Shown one piece after another: positions 32,561 to 45,367 of a DNA stretch of 64,000 nucleotides. The stretch covers positions 47,098,336 to 47,162,335 of the forward strand of contig CM054151.1 in the NCBI GenBank assembly GCA_028751875.1, given 5' to 3'. Positions within the stretch are counted from its first letter, which is position 1; the number at the start of each line of letters is the position of its first letter. The notes beneath the pieces are model-generated. The model was not told the origin of the DNA and made no database searches. It worked only from the letters and a program-made list of their open reading frames with translations. The translations under genes were made by a program, and so were the position numbers. The stretch is from Rapana venosa. Lineage: Eukaryota; Mollusca; Gastropoda; Neogastropoda; Muricidae.

Positions 32561-35500
32561 TAGACATTTGTTTTGACATGTGAAAAGAAATGGCTGAAAC
32601 GCCCAATCAAAGCAGAAGATCAGAAGAGATGCTTTGTGATCTGAATGCAACTGCAGCCGATCTTTTTGTTGTTGTAAAGTGATCTGTGTGTGTGTGTATA
32701 CATGCATGGGTGTGCTCAAGGAATTTTCGCGTGGGAGAAGTAGCAAGAGAAAGATGCCAAGACTATTGGGGTGGGGGTGATACATGTTCAGGTCAGCGGA
32801 AATGGAACAAAGTGAATACTAATGGAAAATGTTTTTTTGTGACCTTGTTTATTACCCTTTGTGATTGTTTGGTTTTAACAGAGATTATTTTTATTGTTAT
32901 TATCTATTGACAGCAACTTGAAAAGAAAAACCTGAATTTTTTATGCTGGCTAGACTTTAAAAAATGTTGTTGTGAACAGTTTTCTTAGAATCTTTGCTTT
33001 GTTGGCTGTGCTGATGCTTTTAACTGGAACAATGTTGTGAATAATGTTGGATTGACTGGAAACTTTTGCCTTTAAAGAAAAATACTCTTTCAGTTAAACT
33101 GTTTAGAAAAGTGTTTATTGGATGACTCTTGATGGCATGATGAATGTTTGGCTTTTTGTTTGTTTCTGCCAAACTTTTGTTTTGTTTAGCTTTGCTGGGT
33201 TTGTTAATCAGATTGAATGTCAGTCAAAGAAACTAATTCAAAATCTGTAATGCCTTATATTAGCAAGAGTGGTGTCAATGTTGCTAAGCAAAGACTACTG
33301 CAGATTTCACAGGCACACATCCATATTTTTGAAGAAAGAGTGTGTGCTTATGATGGTGTAGGGGTAAGTTGTCTAAAGTGTGTGTGTGCATATATGCCTA
33401 ACAGTAAAGAATCTGATTTTGGCTTTTATCTAAATTATTTACTTAAAAGTTGAGCCTTTGAAGTTGGTTTCTTTTCTATACAGTCCTTTAAGGTACCAGA
33501 TTTTGACAGGGCTGATTTCTTAAAGCCAAACACAGGCCCATGATGTTTGGCTGTTCTTTTCTTCAGTTCAGATAGTTTTGCGTGTATATGTTTGAGATGT
33601 TTATCATTAATAGTTGTTCCAGACAATAGGTAAGATAGGAGTGGAATGTTAGTGCCTATGTTGATTTTTAAAAAAACACCAACCAAAAGCCACGAGACAT
33701 CCCCCCCCTCCCCTTTAAAAAAAAGTTTTGGCCAATGAAGAAAGACATGTGAAGCACCCATTTATATGAAGTAAAGAAAAGCAAGAAAAGATGGTGCTCC
33801 ATGATCTGTATGCAACTGAGGCCACCAATGATTTTTAAAAAATTAGTTGGAATGTGTGGCTGTGGGCTTTGTGTTGTACATCTTTAAAGCGGAAAATATA
33901 GGTAGCATGAATGATTGTGTTGTGTTTAAAACAGTATTTTCAGTTCTTAAAGGGTGTGTGTGAGTGATACCATTTCGCAATGTGTGAATTTTTCCTTTGT
34001 AACATTTTTTTCTGGGTTTGTATGTCAATTGAAGAGAAAACTACTTGAAATAGTTTATATTTACAGACATGGTGTCAGATTGTGTTGCTGGCAAATCTGT
34101 AGTGACCTAAGTGAAGACCTGTGCAGATTTTACAGCAATGCGTTGATGTTCTTGAGAAAAATATGCACTTATGATGATGTAGTGGTGTGTCAACTCATGT
34201 GTGTACATGTGCTTAAAACTAAGGAATATGTTATGCTGGCTTTGGGGAAGGTTTTGTTTTTTGTTTTTGTTTTGACTTTTTTGGCAATTGGAATCTGCTA
34301 AACAGGAAAGCCTTTGGAAGTTGATTTCCTTTTTTTGTATACATTCCTTAAAAGTACCTGAATTTGACTGGACTGATTTTTTTTCCAAGCCAAACCAAAG
34401 GGCCATAATTTGCTTTTGTACAGCTTTAGCCATTGTCTGTGTATGTAAGTTTGAGATTTTTTCCAAAATACAGAAATCATTAGTTGCTCCACATTCTAGG
34501 TAAGATATGAGTGGGTAGTAATTGCCCATGTTGACCTCCCCCTCCCACTTCCCAAATGGAACAGACCCTCTTCCCACCCCCCCTTCCTTTTTTTTTGGCC
34601 AATGAAGAAAGACATGTGAAGCACCCATTTATATAAGAAAAAAAGAGGAAAAGATGGTGCTCCAGGATATGCATGCAACTGAGGCCACCAATGATTTTTT
34701 TAAAAATTGGATTTGTGACTGTTGTGTTGTACATGCTTTAAAGCATGAAATACACATAACATGTATTATTTTTTTAAACAATATTTTCAGTTTTCATAAA
34801 TGTGTGTTATACACCATTTCACAGTGTACTTTTTTTTTTTCTTGGTTGGCTTGTTCCATCTATCTGTCCCGTAGTCTGACGACCGTGGGGGCACCCTCAA
34901 AGACTCAACAACCAGTTCCCTCCATTCCTCTCTCTGTTCTGCCTTTCTCAGGGTTTTGTTGAGTTCTAGGCCTGTCCATTCGCTGATGTTATCCTCCCAG
35001 CTCTTCCTTGGTCTGCCTCTTCTTCTTCCTCCTTGGGCAGTGCCTTGTAAAATTTTTTGCAAGTCCTTTGGATCTTGTGACATGCCCATACCATTTAAGT
35101 TTACGCTTTTTTCACGATTGTTAGAAGGTTCTCATAGGGTCCAATGGTTTGCTGGATTCTGTTATGCACGCTTTCGTTGCTTATGTGGTCTTTGTAGGAG
35201 ATGCCAAGGAGTCTCCGAAAGCATCTCATCTCCACCGCCTGTACTCTTCTCTCCAAATCTGCACTCAGGGTCCATGATTCACAGGCATACAGAAATATGG
35301 ATATGACAAGGGAGCGCATTAGTCTGATCTTGGAGATAAGTGAGATATTTTTATCTCTCCAGATGGTGTTTAGTTTTGACTTGTTACTCAGATCAAATGT
35401 CTAAAGCAAAGAATTTGTAATGGCCTGTGATATTTGCAAAAAGGGTGTTGGTTTTGTTTTGGGGTTTTTTTGCTGACAAAACTGTTAACTGATCTTCCAT

Positions 35501-36110
35501 GTGAAGACTTACAGATTTTACAGCAACACATCACTGTTCTTGAGAAAAATGTATTTTTGATGTGGTGGTGTCAGCTCATTTGTGTCTGAATGTGCGTATT
35601 GCTGAAAACTAAGATTAGTAAGAATCTGTGATGCTGGGTTTACTTTTTTTGTCATCTAAAAGAGGAGCAAGTTCAAGTTGGTTTTGATTTTTGTTTACAA
35701 CTCTTAGCGTACTTTATTTTCAAAGGCTTTTTTTTTCTTTTAGCCAAAACAAAGGCTTCAGAGGTTTGTTTTTGTACAGCTTCAGACATTTGTTTGTCTG
35801 TATTGTGTTTGAAATGTTTCTCCATATCACTGACACATTCAGTTCATTATTGTAAATATCATCGGTTCCTCCAGACTAGAGGTAAGGGAGGAGTGGAATG
35901 TAAACTGCACGTTGAAAAAGAATCTTCAGGAAATTTCACTTTTTTTTTTAACGATGACGGAAGAAATGTAAGGCCCCTAATTTTTAAAATAGAGAAAAAA
36001 ATATGGTGCTCCATGACCTGTATGCAACTGAGGCCACAAAAAAGTTTTAAATGTATGGTTGAGTGTGTTTTGTGTTATACATGCTTTAAAGCAGAGAATA
36101 CAGTTAACAT
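32560..36110 (+). repeat. Large tandem repeat, unit about 865 bp
   Basis: Landmarks recur in the same order. gaagaaagacatgtgaagca followed by atggtgctcca, tgcaactgaggccaccaatg occurs at 33737 and 34602 (865 apart). Degenerate versions lie at about 32575 and 35950. Other shared blocks are cagattttacagcaa, ttcttgagaaaaatatg, tttgtacagctt and tgaattttgactgg-like stretches. The last unit is longer because a LINE fragment is inserted at 34838-35395. ORFs inside (such as the 173-codon minus ORF) are not conserved between units, so coding is unlikely. Confidence 0.7.
34838..35395 (-). mobile_element. LINE 3' end inserted in the 865-bp repeat
   Basis: The minus strand reads FLYACESWTLSADLERRVQA, then EMRCFRRLLGISYKDHISNE (35101-35319), and in a second frame KILQGTAQGGRRRGRPRKSW and EDNISEWTGLELNKTLRKAE. 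This is the conserved C-terminal end of RTE-like endonuclease/RT elements. It is the best preserved LINE piece in the window, with few stops, and so is probably a young 5'-truncated insertion. The same domain, more decayed, is at 20050-20700. Confidence 0.8.
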
Positions 36111-38250
36111 ATATTATATGTATTTAATATGTGAAGCATGCTTTGGATTCTTGAAATGAATTATGGTAATAAGACATTGCTGTAAATCCCAATGGCTACA
36201 TGTCGGCTTTATTTTTTGCAACTTTTCCCTCTGTTTTCCTACAATACTCTTGTGTTCATACCACACTATACCTCACATACTAAGGCATCCACAGAAATAA
36301 AAACCACTTTTTGTGATAAGACTAGCCTCTGACTAAAAAACTGTGATTTTTGCACAAATTTGGTTGATTTGAAATCTATTTTTCAGCATACACTGTACCC
36401 CTTCAGTCCTTTGTTGTCTGCTAACTTCCTAACCACAATATGCCTGCCACAGGGTCAACAGAGTAAGAACACAAGCATTCCTTTCCAACTTTAGCATGAC
36501 TACATGGTATTGCTCCAAGACTTCAATCCCCAAAACAAGTACGCAGTGCTTTTTTTTTTTAAATACTTAAACAAATTTGTGAAAAATTGGAACAAAAATT
36601 TTACAGACGATCACTCTTTGAAGGATTTAATTACTTTACCCGGAAGAAAGTAAAGTTGAGTGTAGTAGATTGTATACAGAATGAACAGTTTGTGCATGAC
36701 AATATTTCTCTTGATATTACTTATTAGGAAATTCAGGGTACAAGTACACTAACCACAATGTTCTCTTGCCAGTAGCACCTGAGCTATGGTTGTTTGAAGA
36801 TACACACCTATGCTGCCCAGGCCCGCATTAAGAGCTGCTTTAACAAATGGCAACCTACTACTTTTGATCACGAATGCACAACGTAAATGTTAAAGATATA
36901 GACATACTTTGGATAGTAATCTAGCCCTAAGAAAGAAGCAAGAGAAACTTTTGGAAAAGCTGACAGATTGAGAGGCAGTTTTTTTTTTAAAACATTCTCC
37001 ACCCCACCCCACACAGGTAATTTTCACCTGCTGCAGCATCTTTGTCACACTACCATGGGCAGAAATACTTATATCTTGTTGAAAAATAAGTTGTATATAC
37101 CTGCATACACTTTAAAACCCAAAATTTATATGTTATACATGAACCTTACTCTCTTCAAATGTAAAGGAGGCCTCTTCAATATTAACCTCTTTGGATTTTT
37201 TTCTTTTGGTGACGGGCCAACAGACTGGTTCTATGGTGACACAAGCACTCGTTTTTACACGGCTAATATTCGGCATACAGCTGTCAGTTTCCCCCTCTTT
37301 CAGCTTCTCTCAGCTGCTATCCATTCCATCCTGTCCAAGCCCAGCTGGGGCCAGCTGCTGCTAAATATGTCAGGATCTGACCACATGTGGTGGACTTAGT
37401 AAAAGGGGCATGCTAAATTTAGCATCTTGACTAAGTGATGTTGGAATTACGCGCTGTGATGCAGTGCTGGTACGAAATAAGGCATTGTAATCCAACTTTC
37501 TCGGTCTACAGTTTCTCAAACTTATTTCATAGCTGACTTGTTATGACTTTTTCCCTAATATAATCCCTTTTGAAAATCTGGTAACCATGAAAAAAAACCT
37601 GGTCTTTGCATGAGTTAGTCTCTTTGAAAGTATGGCTGCTATTTATGGATGTAGGTAATGGTTCTTATACTTGATAGGTAAGGAGAGGATTTCACAGTGT
37701 TTCATGGTTAGGCTTGAGAACATTCACATAGGTGCCGCTTGGTAGATTTAATTTCTTTTGACAGTATGAAAAGCTTCTCCACTTTGTAAAATTAATACAC
37801 TGCACAAAGTGGCGCGGATGAATCATAAGTTTGCAAGTAAATGTCTCAAAACAACACAAACATAGCTTGTTATTTTCCTATATCAATATCTATCTGCCCA
37901 GCCATTAATCCACCCACTGACCCACTCCCACCCCTAACACATCCCCCCCCTCCACACACACAGTGCATGTGTGCAAATACATGTACATGCATATGGTGAT
38001 GCGAAAAATCAACTGTGGGTATAACACACTCTTCTTGTCCCTCCTCCTTAACCCGCCCCCTTCCACCTTCACTTCACTGCCTGCTGGTCTTTGAATCTGA
38101 TTTCTCTCTGCTAAGATTGGCAAGACTCCTTCATCAGTTTGTGGAGAATGAGCAGTTAGGAGGTGGAGGAATCAGGAGGGTGAAGCATAAACCATCAGCA
38201 AAACCTCTTAAAACAAACCAAAATAAAAAGAATAGAAAGTGTTAGTCTTT
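36111..38250. other. No gene seen
   Basis: AT-rich, with no recognisable repeat or exon. The ORF 36968-37399 (+, 143 codons) starts in a poly-T/C run and has no recognisable domain. Confidence 0.4.
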
Positions 38251-39490
38251 CGTGCTTCAGTCATTGTCTTATATTATTTCCATGTTCTGTCACGCACACA
38301 CACACACAATGATTTGCTCACTCCTATATCACTTCTATATGGACATGTCATCTTTTGAATGCTGGTATTTTGTAATCGCTCTGAGTTGCTCTTTTTCTTT
38401 AATCTACATTCTTCATCATTCATACCAGTATTATTTTTTTTACTATGCCTATTTAACGAAAATACTTTTTTCATTGAAACTGATGCACTTTTAAAACGTT
38501 ATTAATACATTTAATGATAAATTCAATTGTCCTGTCAATCAAGTTGGATTTGCTTGATTTGTTTAGTAAGTCTTCATCTAAATAAAACGTTCTCAATAAA
38601 GGGTCACTTGGAGCTGCATACCAGATCTGTATTTTTCCACTTTATTTTTTTCAACATCATTAAAACCGCTGGGATTACCATTTTGAAAAGAAAAAGGCGA
38701 GATAATGGGCAAGTGACTTGTATCATTATGTTCCATAACTGTTAAACAATAGCTGGGAAATGTAATGGTGAAGGGATCTGATAACAAAAAATAGTAACAC
38801 TGATACTGGAGGAGTCATTGTATGTGAAGCATCCTTCACTATCGCTATATACCACATACCATTCATTGTAGACAGATTCAATGCAGTGCACATATCTATC
38901 ATAGACTTATAATTACTGATGTGTTAATCTTGGGAATGTATCCCTTCATCAATCAGACTGTAATGATTGGCTGGGCTGATCAATTGGCTCTGACGACAAA
39001 TTGTGATAATTTGTTCTGCTATTCAAATCACCGGATAGAATTATAAACATACCATTCTGGTTAAGTGGACTATCAATCAATCTTCTAACATTGATACACC
39101 ATCTGCATCACTATCCATATAAGTGTAATACCTTGATACCTCTGGGGTTTTTCTACACACAGCATACAGCACTTCTTTCTGAAGACCTAACAAAGTTTTA
39201 TCAATTGCGAAAAAGAAAGTTACCAGCAACAACATTGTGACATGCAAAGGGCACTAACTCGTTAAATTTTTTTTTTTTATCAAACTCCACCTGAACATCT
39301 ACCAGCCTTTCATAATTTTATAGCAGGTTGACAAAAAATAGTATGTTCAGTAAACAAACCAGAGGTGAAAGATTCCAGTAAAGTTTCCACTAAACAAACA
39401 AAATGAAAGGAAGAAATAAGACACAAAACTGGGATCCTTTATCTTAGAGAACAAGCCCTCCACATTCCACCGAAGGAATGTAAAAGCATT
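38250..39490 (-). mobile_element. LINE remnant, endonuclease part
   Basis: In the minus direction it begins FLRWNVEGLFSKIKDPSFVS at about 39480, an endonuclease N-terminus. Later in shifting frames come PEVSRYYTYMDSDADGVSML (about 39150) and a GDLNSRT-like block. The segment after 38700 is basic and decayed (38274-38474), as in the linker between endonuclease and RT. It belongs to a different LINE type from the RTE-like copies. Confidence 0.55.
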
Positions 39491-39609
39491 TTTGCTAATA
39501 TACTTTCAGTTCTGGGGGCTAAATTAACATTGTCATTATCATCATCGCATACACAGCTTGTGTCCAAGTCAGAGGTAATAAACACATTATCATTCATTGT
39601 CATCAAAAT

Positions 39610-40200
39610 CACCATTTACATTAATAATAATAATAATAATAATAATACATGGAATTTATATAGTGCCATATCTTGCACACACCAAAAATCCCTTTTGTTC
39701 ATCCCACTCATTCACATGCAGCCAGTTACAATTAATAGTTTTTTTTTACAAATTCAAATGTATACACACACACACACGAACACACATAAAGGCAGGGTGA
39801 TGGGGTTTGGGCTGTTTAGGGCAGGGACAAAAATGAGATGGTACAAGAGGGGAGAATCTTAGGTTTGAAATAAATGTCTTGAGGCCGGATTAAAAAAGCG
39901 TCATAAGAAGGCTTTTGGTGAAGGGAGAGAGGGAGGTAATTCCAGATCTATGGGCCAGAAACAGAGAAAGAGCGACGGCCAATGGTAGACTGGTTGAATC
40001 TAGGTATTTTTAAGCACAAGGTATCTGCAGCAATGAGCGGAGGGAAAGGAGTGTACGGTGAAAGACATTCACAGAGGTAGGAGGGCTGTTTTGTGGAGGG
40101 CACTTGTTAACTGAGTGTACTGATCTTATAGTTTTTCTATGGCACAGGCAACCAGTGGAGACATTAATGACAAGACTATATAATTTATTAAAAGGCTTGG
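39610..40200 (-). mobile_element. CR1/L2-like LINE 3' end
   Basis: The terminal signature on the plus strand is (AAT)n then acatggaatttatatagtgc at 39620-39665, the reverse of the (ATT)n-tailed 3' end. The body on the minus strand has a degraded form of the SISDPSIWNDLPLSLRH and NPASRH motifs seen at 57790-58130. A CA repeat lies at 39762-39777. Confidence 0.65.
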
Positions 40201-40259
40201 CCCCATTTGAAGGGGTATACATCATTGGTAATGTTTTGTACATCCAAACCTAAGTCCTG

Positions 40260-41650
40260 TACCTCCATACACTAATAACATTTTTGCCAATCTAAAGGTA
40301 ATCATGACTTCTCGTTTCTCTTCTTTTGAAAGTCTTATGCAAGTACATTGCAACATTTCGGATAGTGTTTTACATGGTGGAGGAAAAGTAAGACTATCAT
40401 AAATAGTGCAGGTCTCTTATAAATTAGAAGATGTATTTTGTTTTAAATCTTCCAGTGCTGGGCAACAGAAAACAAAGGTGTCCTCATCTTCTCTATACAG
40501 TGTAAACTGGGGCGCGTCATATTTCTGTCATATATTTTATTTCTTAATGATGTACCATCAGATCGGTGACCCCAAAACGAAAACTTGGTCAATACACACC
40601 TTACTAATCTCTATTCATATTCTTGGTTAGGTATGTTTCAACAAGCTGATTTGCTTTGAATAATTTATATAAAGAAAATCTGTCGCTGCTTTATTGTGGC
40701 TCTCCCAATGCTGCCATCTACAAGCTATGTTACGTTGGTTTAATGGAAGGCCCAGTTAAACTTTTTGAACACCCAACCCTGATTCAAGCCCAACAAATGC
40801 AAAAACCAGTTTCACACAAAAACTTTCGCAACGCTAGTCACCCATGTTATCTTACCTCTCTCTTCGAGGTTATACAAAAGCTTATATGATTGGGAAGGAG
40901 TTGTTCCACAATCGGCGATACTTTTAACCAATACCCAATGCATTTACATAAGAATTTTATATTACAATGGATGTCTTCCATGCTCACCATTAAACTAGAG
41001 CATTTGGTGTTCGCATGTTAACAAGTAGGAATCGTTTTTTGCGAATAAATGTAATTTTTCAATTTAATTGCCCTGCAAGAAAGCCCATTATTTGGCACCT
41101 TATCTGAACAATTGGTGCACCTGTGACTTCATATTAACTTAAAAATATTTCTGCTGAGGTGCTGTCAAATTTGTTCAAAAAACATTTAGATATTCATGAC
41201 TTGCTGTTTACCTCTGTCACATGATCTTGACAGGCGCAAAGTAAAACTAAGCTTAGTAGTAAATTATATAACCTAGATACTTATTAGCATTTACAACTTT
41301 AATTTGAGATTTTCCATAAACCATCTTTACGTGAAGCCAGTTTCCACCATTACAAATACTATGATATTACTTTTTCCATGTTTACTTTAAGCTGAATTCT
41401 TTGAGCTGCAGCGTCCAATATGTTCAATTGCGTTTGCAAACCAATTACCAGTATCAGATAACAAAAAACATTATCGTCTGCAAACAATCATAACAATATT
41501 TATACCTAAATCGAAAGTATCACCGGTCTCCCATTTTTTCTTATGTCAAAGAAGCTACCTTCATTAATATAAACAACGAAACAGAACTTGGGCTGCATAC
41601 GTCTCCTTGTTTAACCCCTTGCGTACATTTAATATAGTCACTAAACTTAG
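40260..41650 (-). mobile_element. LINE remnant, reverse transcriptase and C-terminus
   Basis: Minus-strand readings include GVKQGDVCSPSSVSLFI (the RT GVRQGD..SP motif, about 41620), then LNILDAAAQRIQLKVNMEK (about 41400). Toward the end comes EDEDTFVFCCPALEDLKQ (about 40440-40490), which resembles the C-terminal zinc-knuckle-like region of this LINE type. Many stops make it inactive. It probably belongs to the same family as the endonuclease piece at 38250-39490. Confidence 0.6.
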
Positions 41651-43640
41651 CCCCATTCACGCTCTTCACTCACTCACTTTTGGAAGGGAGAGATAGAGAG
41701 AAAGAAAGAAAGAAAGAAAGGAGACCTATAGTTGTGTTGTTACTTGCTCCCTGATTAATACATTAATCCCCTACCCCACTCCCAGAATTCCTTGCCCCCC
41801 CCCCCCTCCCCTCCACTTTTTTTTTCTTAATGTGTCTAATACATTTTGTGAAGAGACGTAAAATGAAATTGAGCACGCACACACACATATGAAAGCAACA
41901 TGATTAAAATGTTCTTCATACCCTTCTGTTTGGGTATGTAGGTGATATTCTTCTCTAAAAGAAATTATTTAAAACTTTATGACACGTAAAATGCTCATCA
42001 TTTACATCAACATTATTACAATATGTGAAATATACATTGTTTATTATTTACACCATATAAATTATGTTCAGAATACACTGATTCTCTTCATCTTCATGAT
42101 TGGAGACAAATGTTTGAACAAAATTGCATTGGAGGAGGGGGTGGGGGGGGGGCGAGTATTTATTGGAAGGGGAAAAATAACAGTTTGTTCATTGATCCGA
42201 TTTAGTTCTCAGTCACTGCAATTCCTTTTGTGCTGCCCGAGTCTTTACATATTATCCAGCCTATAGATGCCTTTGTTGTCCTATTTAGCATAAAGACGTC
42301 TCTGCTTTAGGGACCTGACCAATAGATGTCATAGCCATCTCCCATTTAAATCAGGAACTTTTCTGAGGCAATTCCATTGAGCAACAATTCTACTGCCTCT
42401 GCTTATGAGCACACCTCACTTTAGCTGATCTGACAAGGTGGAATTGATATGATTACAACTCTTGGCACCATGTGTGCCTAAAAGGCAGATTTTTTTTTTT
42501 TATAGTATAAATTTCCTCGCTTACTTGAAGCTTTCCAGTAAGATACAGGAAAGCAATAGGGTTAAATCTCGGCTGACAACATGCAATGATATCAAAACTG
42601 CAAAAACAGAAGGGACTAGCGTTGGAATAAGCTATACAGTATCATTATTGTATATCATAGAAAGTAAGTTGTGAGACATGATCCTGATTTAGGTTTGCAT
42701 CTTTTTGTTTTTCACCACATGATGGAACAACAAACCAAATGAAAAACATCGTTACCTCAGCATGTTAAAACACTTGAAAATATAACAGCATACGCAATAG
42801 AATGGAAACAACCAACCTAGAAGCAAGATTGCTATATTGCTAATATTATGAATAATAATTATAGCAACAAACGTCTCACGCACACATATCTTCAGCATGC
42901 AAAGTCTTTGATTACTTACCAATGGGCATTACAAAGTTGTGATTTCTTTTTTAAATACTAGGACATAAAAGCGCTCTGAATTACAAAAGGAATGTGAACT
43001 GCCTCATCGATGCTAATAAAGAATGCTTTATATCACGATTAGAACTTCCAAATATTACATATGGAGATGACTATACTTACATAATAAATTGATTAATATG
43101 TCAGAAAAAAGAAGGTTTAACATATGAAATGGCAGGATTGAGCAATCAGAAGTCAAATTCTTCTTTCAAATACTGAATTGAAGCGATCTTCTCAACCTGT
43201 TGTGGTATACATTCACTTTTGTGCTGTGTTACTTTGTGATTGAGTTTGTGTCAAAGATGGTGGGGGGATGGAGGTTGCTTGGAGAAGACCACTGGAGGGA
43301 TGTTGTGGTTTTGTCGCCTCCTCAGGTAAGTGTCAGTGAGTTTTATGAGATTGTAGGGGGGTTTTCGGCGCAAGCTGTTCTTATATATTTTATACAATAC
43401 ATATGAAATTTTTCAAACTAAAGTGGCACATAATCCATCTAAACACACCTTTCCCTTGATTTTAGTTGATTGGTTGTTTGGGATTACGAGGAGACGGTAA
43501 AAATATGTCCTCGGTGCAAAAAAAAGAATATATAACATTAATAATATGCAATATCATAATAACAACAATAAAATCCTATTGGACAGTCACCTTCAGCAGA
43601 ATTTCCAAAAATTAAGTATACACAAACTTTGACAAGATGT
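41651..43640. other. No gene seen
   Basis: AT-rich with a GAAA microsatellite (41700-41720), poly-C (41797-41808) and a G-rich run (42135-42155). A + strand ORF at 43200-43406 ends at a donor-like ctcag|gtaagt but has no supporting acceptor. Confidence 0.35.
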
Positions 43641-43646
43641 TTTATT
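43641..43646 (-). terminator. Candidate caspase poly(A) signal
   Basis: The plus-strand TTTATT reads AATAAA on the minus strand, about 740 bases beyond the candidate stop codon at 44386. A GT-rich string (tttgtgtat) follows in the minus direction. Many AT-rich hexamers occur here by chance, so support is moderate. Confidence 0.3.
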
Positions 43647-44385
43647 TATCAATAGTCATCAAGAAGGGAGAGAATATGAAAAATGTTGATGTAAACAAAA
43701 CCTAAAAGAAAAACCCAGTTCACTTTAAAAAAAAAGCAATTGATAAAAAGAACATGCTCTTGATGGAACTAGTTTGTTCTAGACTTCATTTCACACACAC
43801 ACACAGCAGACACACACACACAGAGCGGACAAAATACAATATTATACGTGTATATATACTAATTGAATGACTAACATTCTAAACGTTAAGAATTTTGGAT
43901 TTTTGTTATATTTTAAACTTAAATGTGTTTTGAATTCTGGTTTTGTATTGTTCATTTGAAATGCTTGTAACCCCATCGATTTCTCTTGCTTTTGAGATCG
44001 GTATTTATATCTAGATCAGTATTCTTATTCAGATCGTTATTCCGCATCAGACATACAACAACAAAAGGGTGAGGTCTTTACATGCTACATATTTGAAACA
44101 CACCAAAAAGAAAAGATTACTTTAGACCCTAAATGGGAAATTTCTGCTGGGACATAAATGCAATCACAACAACAAAATTGCTTTTTCTTTTTTACAAAAC
44201 ATGTGACTTAATTTGTTTCAACAAGGCAAGATGTAAGCACTTTATATTTTCATATTACACACATTAGACTTTGGGGGAAAGTGTTAACCTCCCTCACAGC
44301 TTGTGAAAGAACTTGTACATTCTTAGCACATCTTAAAACAGAATTACTAATGTACAGTGTGCCTTTCAAACATTCTTCACACTGA

Positions 44386-44478
44386 TTATACATGATCTTT
44401 ACATGGAAACGATTTCCATATTTTAAGATTTACAAGGAAGGCCCTTCTAAGTATGCTTCTCCGAACTTTATTCAACGT
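44386..44478 (-). CDS. Candidate last caspase exon
   Basis: If the previous exon (ending ...KDLMTE, phase 0) joins the acceptor at 44479 (aatgttgaacag), the frame runs TLNKVRRSILRRAFLVNLKI then WKSFPCKDHV and stop. TE..(..)KV fits the TEVNRKV-like helix that follows in caspase small subunits, and the remaining length is about right for the end of the p10. The pyrimidine tract is weak, and the final beta strand common in caspases (often KxLYF) is not obvious. This is therefore a frame-consistent guess. Confidence 0.3.
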   Translation of the reverse strand, partial: TLNKVRRSILRRAFLVNLKIWKSFPCKDHV

Positions 44479-45272
44479 CTGTTCAACATTTGCAAGCCTG
44501 TCACTAGCAAATGATTTAAAAACACTCACATACTTGTACACAGCCCCCTCCCTCCCCCAACACATGCACACACAAGCACTCAAAAATTTTTCACATCTGA
44601 AATACAAAACACACACATTGCATGCTAAATGGCATTACGCACAAACTCTTCGCGCTCCTGCAAACATTACACACGCTGTATGGAACAGTCAGGATGCAAT
44701 TTAGAAGGTGGGTGAATAACAGTCTTCCTAAGTTGCAAGGAGTATTCACAGCAACAAACAACTTTGTTGCCGGAGCACAAAAGCCCCCAACCACATTGTT
44801 GATCTGATACAACTACACATCGTTGCTTAGTTCAGTCTAAACTTGAGTGTGACTCCAAAGAGTTAAAGGTGTTTTTTGATTTGATCTCAAGTATAAATTT
44901 TAAAACTTTGCTCCAGCATTTAAATGTTAATGATTTGAAGGATTTGATATTATTATACCCTATTTTACCACACCCTCGGCACAAGCTGCTTAAAAATGTC
45001 ACCAAAATAATTTTCAGCAGACTCCTCTTGTAAAATATGCTGAAAAACATTTTTCTCATAACAATTTTCATTGACAAAAGTCAGCAATCATCAATCACTA
45101 CTTTTTTCTACTGCTCAAATACTGTTATGCATAAATACTGCTTTTTTTGACTGTTCGAAATGCTGTTTTTTATGACGTGATCATTAACAACACTCATTGA
45201 TAACAAACAACGGATATATACAGACAGTAAATACGTCGTCAATTAGACAAGGAAGGACACACTGCAGCCTAC

Positions 45273-45367
45273 CTCTGTCATGAGGTCTTTGAAAGGCAAG
45301 GTGGCAGCGTGTTGTTTGAAAACCTCGTAAATCTCGGGGATCAGGGTGTGTCGATATCCTACCATTC
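45273..45367 (-). CDS. Caspase exon, small (p10) subunit
   Basis: The exon follows acceptor tttccctgcag (minus strand) and ends at a good donor (acagag|gtaggc). It begins in phase 1, completing the Gly codon left by the 47090-47212 exon, and encodes MVGYRHTLIPEIYEVFKQHA then ATLPFKDLMTE. The order T-V-E-G-M-V-G-Y-R matches the start of caspase p10 (T.PGY.SWR), with Tyr for the Trp of the substrate pocket and the Arg kept. The loop that normally reads G-S-W-F-I before the next helix is missing: RHT is followed directly by LIPEIYEVF. That is unusual and may alter substrate binding. The exon's acceptor region has been copied into the upstream minisatellite at 45368-45880. Confidence 0.75.

Noticed and set aside
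34107..34628. 173-codon minus ORF in the 865-bp repeat
   Set aside because: The frame is not kept in the sister units and it contains poly-A/C artefacts.
36968..37399. 143-codon + strand ORF
   Set aside because: It starts in a homopolymer-rich stretch and has no recognisable domain; chance ORFs of this size are expected in 64 kb with six frames.
43200..43406. Possible + strand exon ending at ctcag|gtaagt
   Set aside because: No acceptor or partner exon, no known motif; donor-like strings occur by chance.
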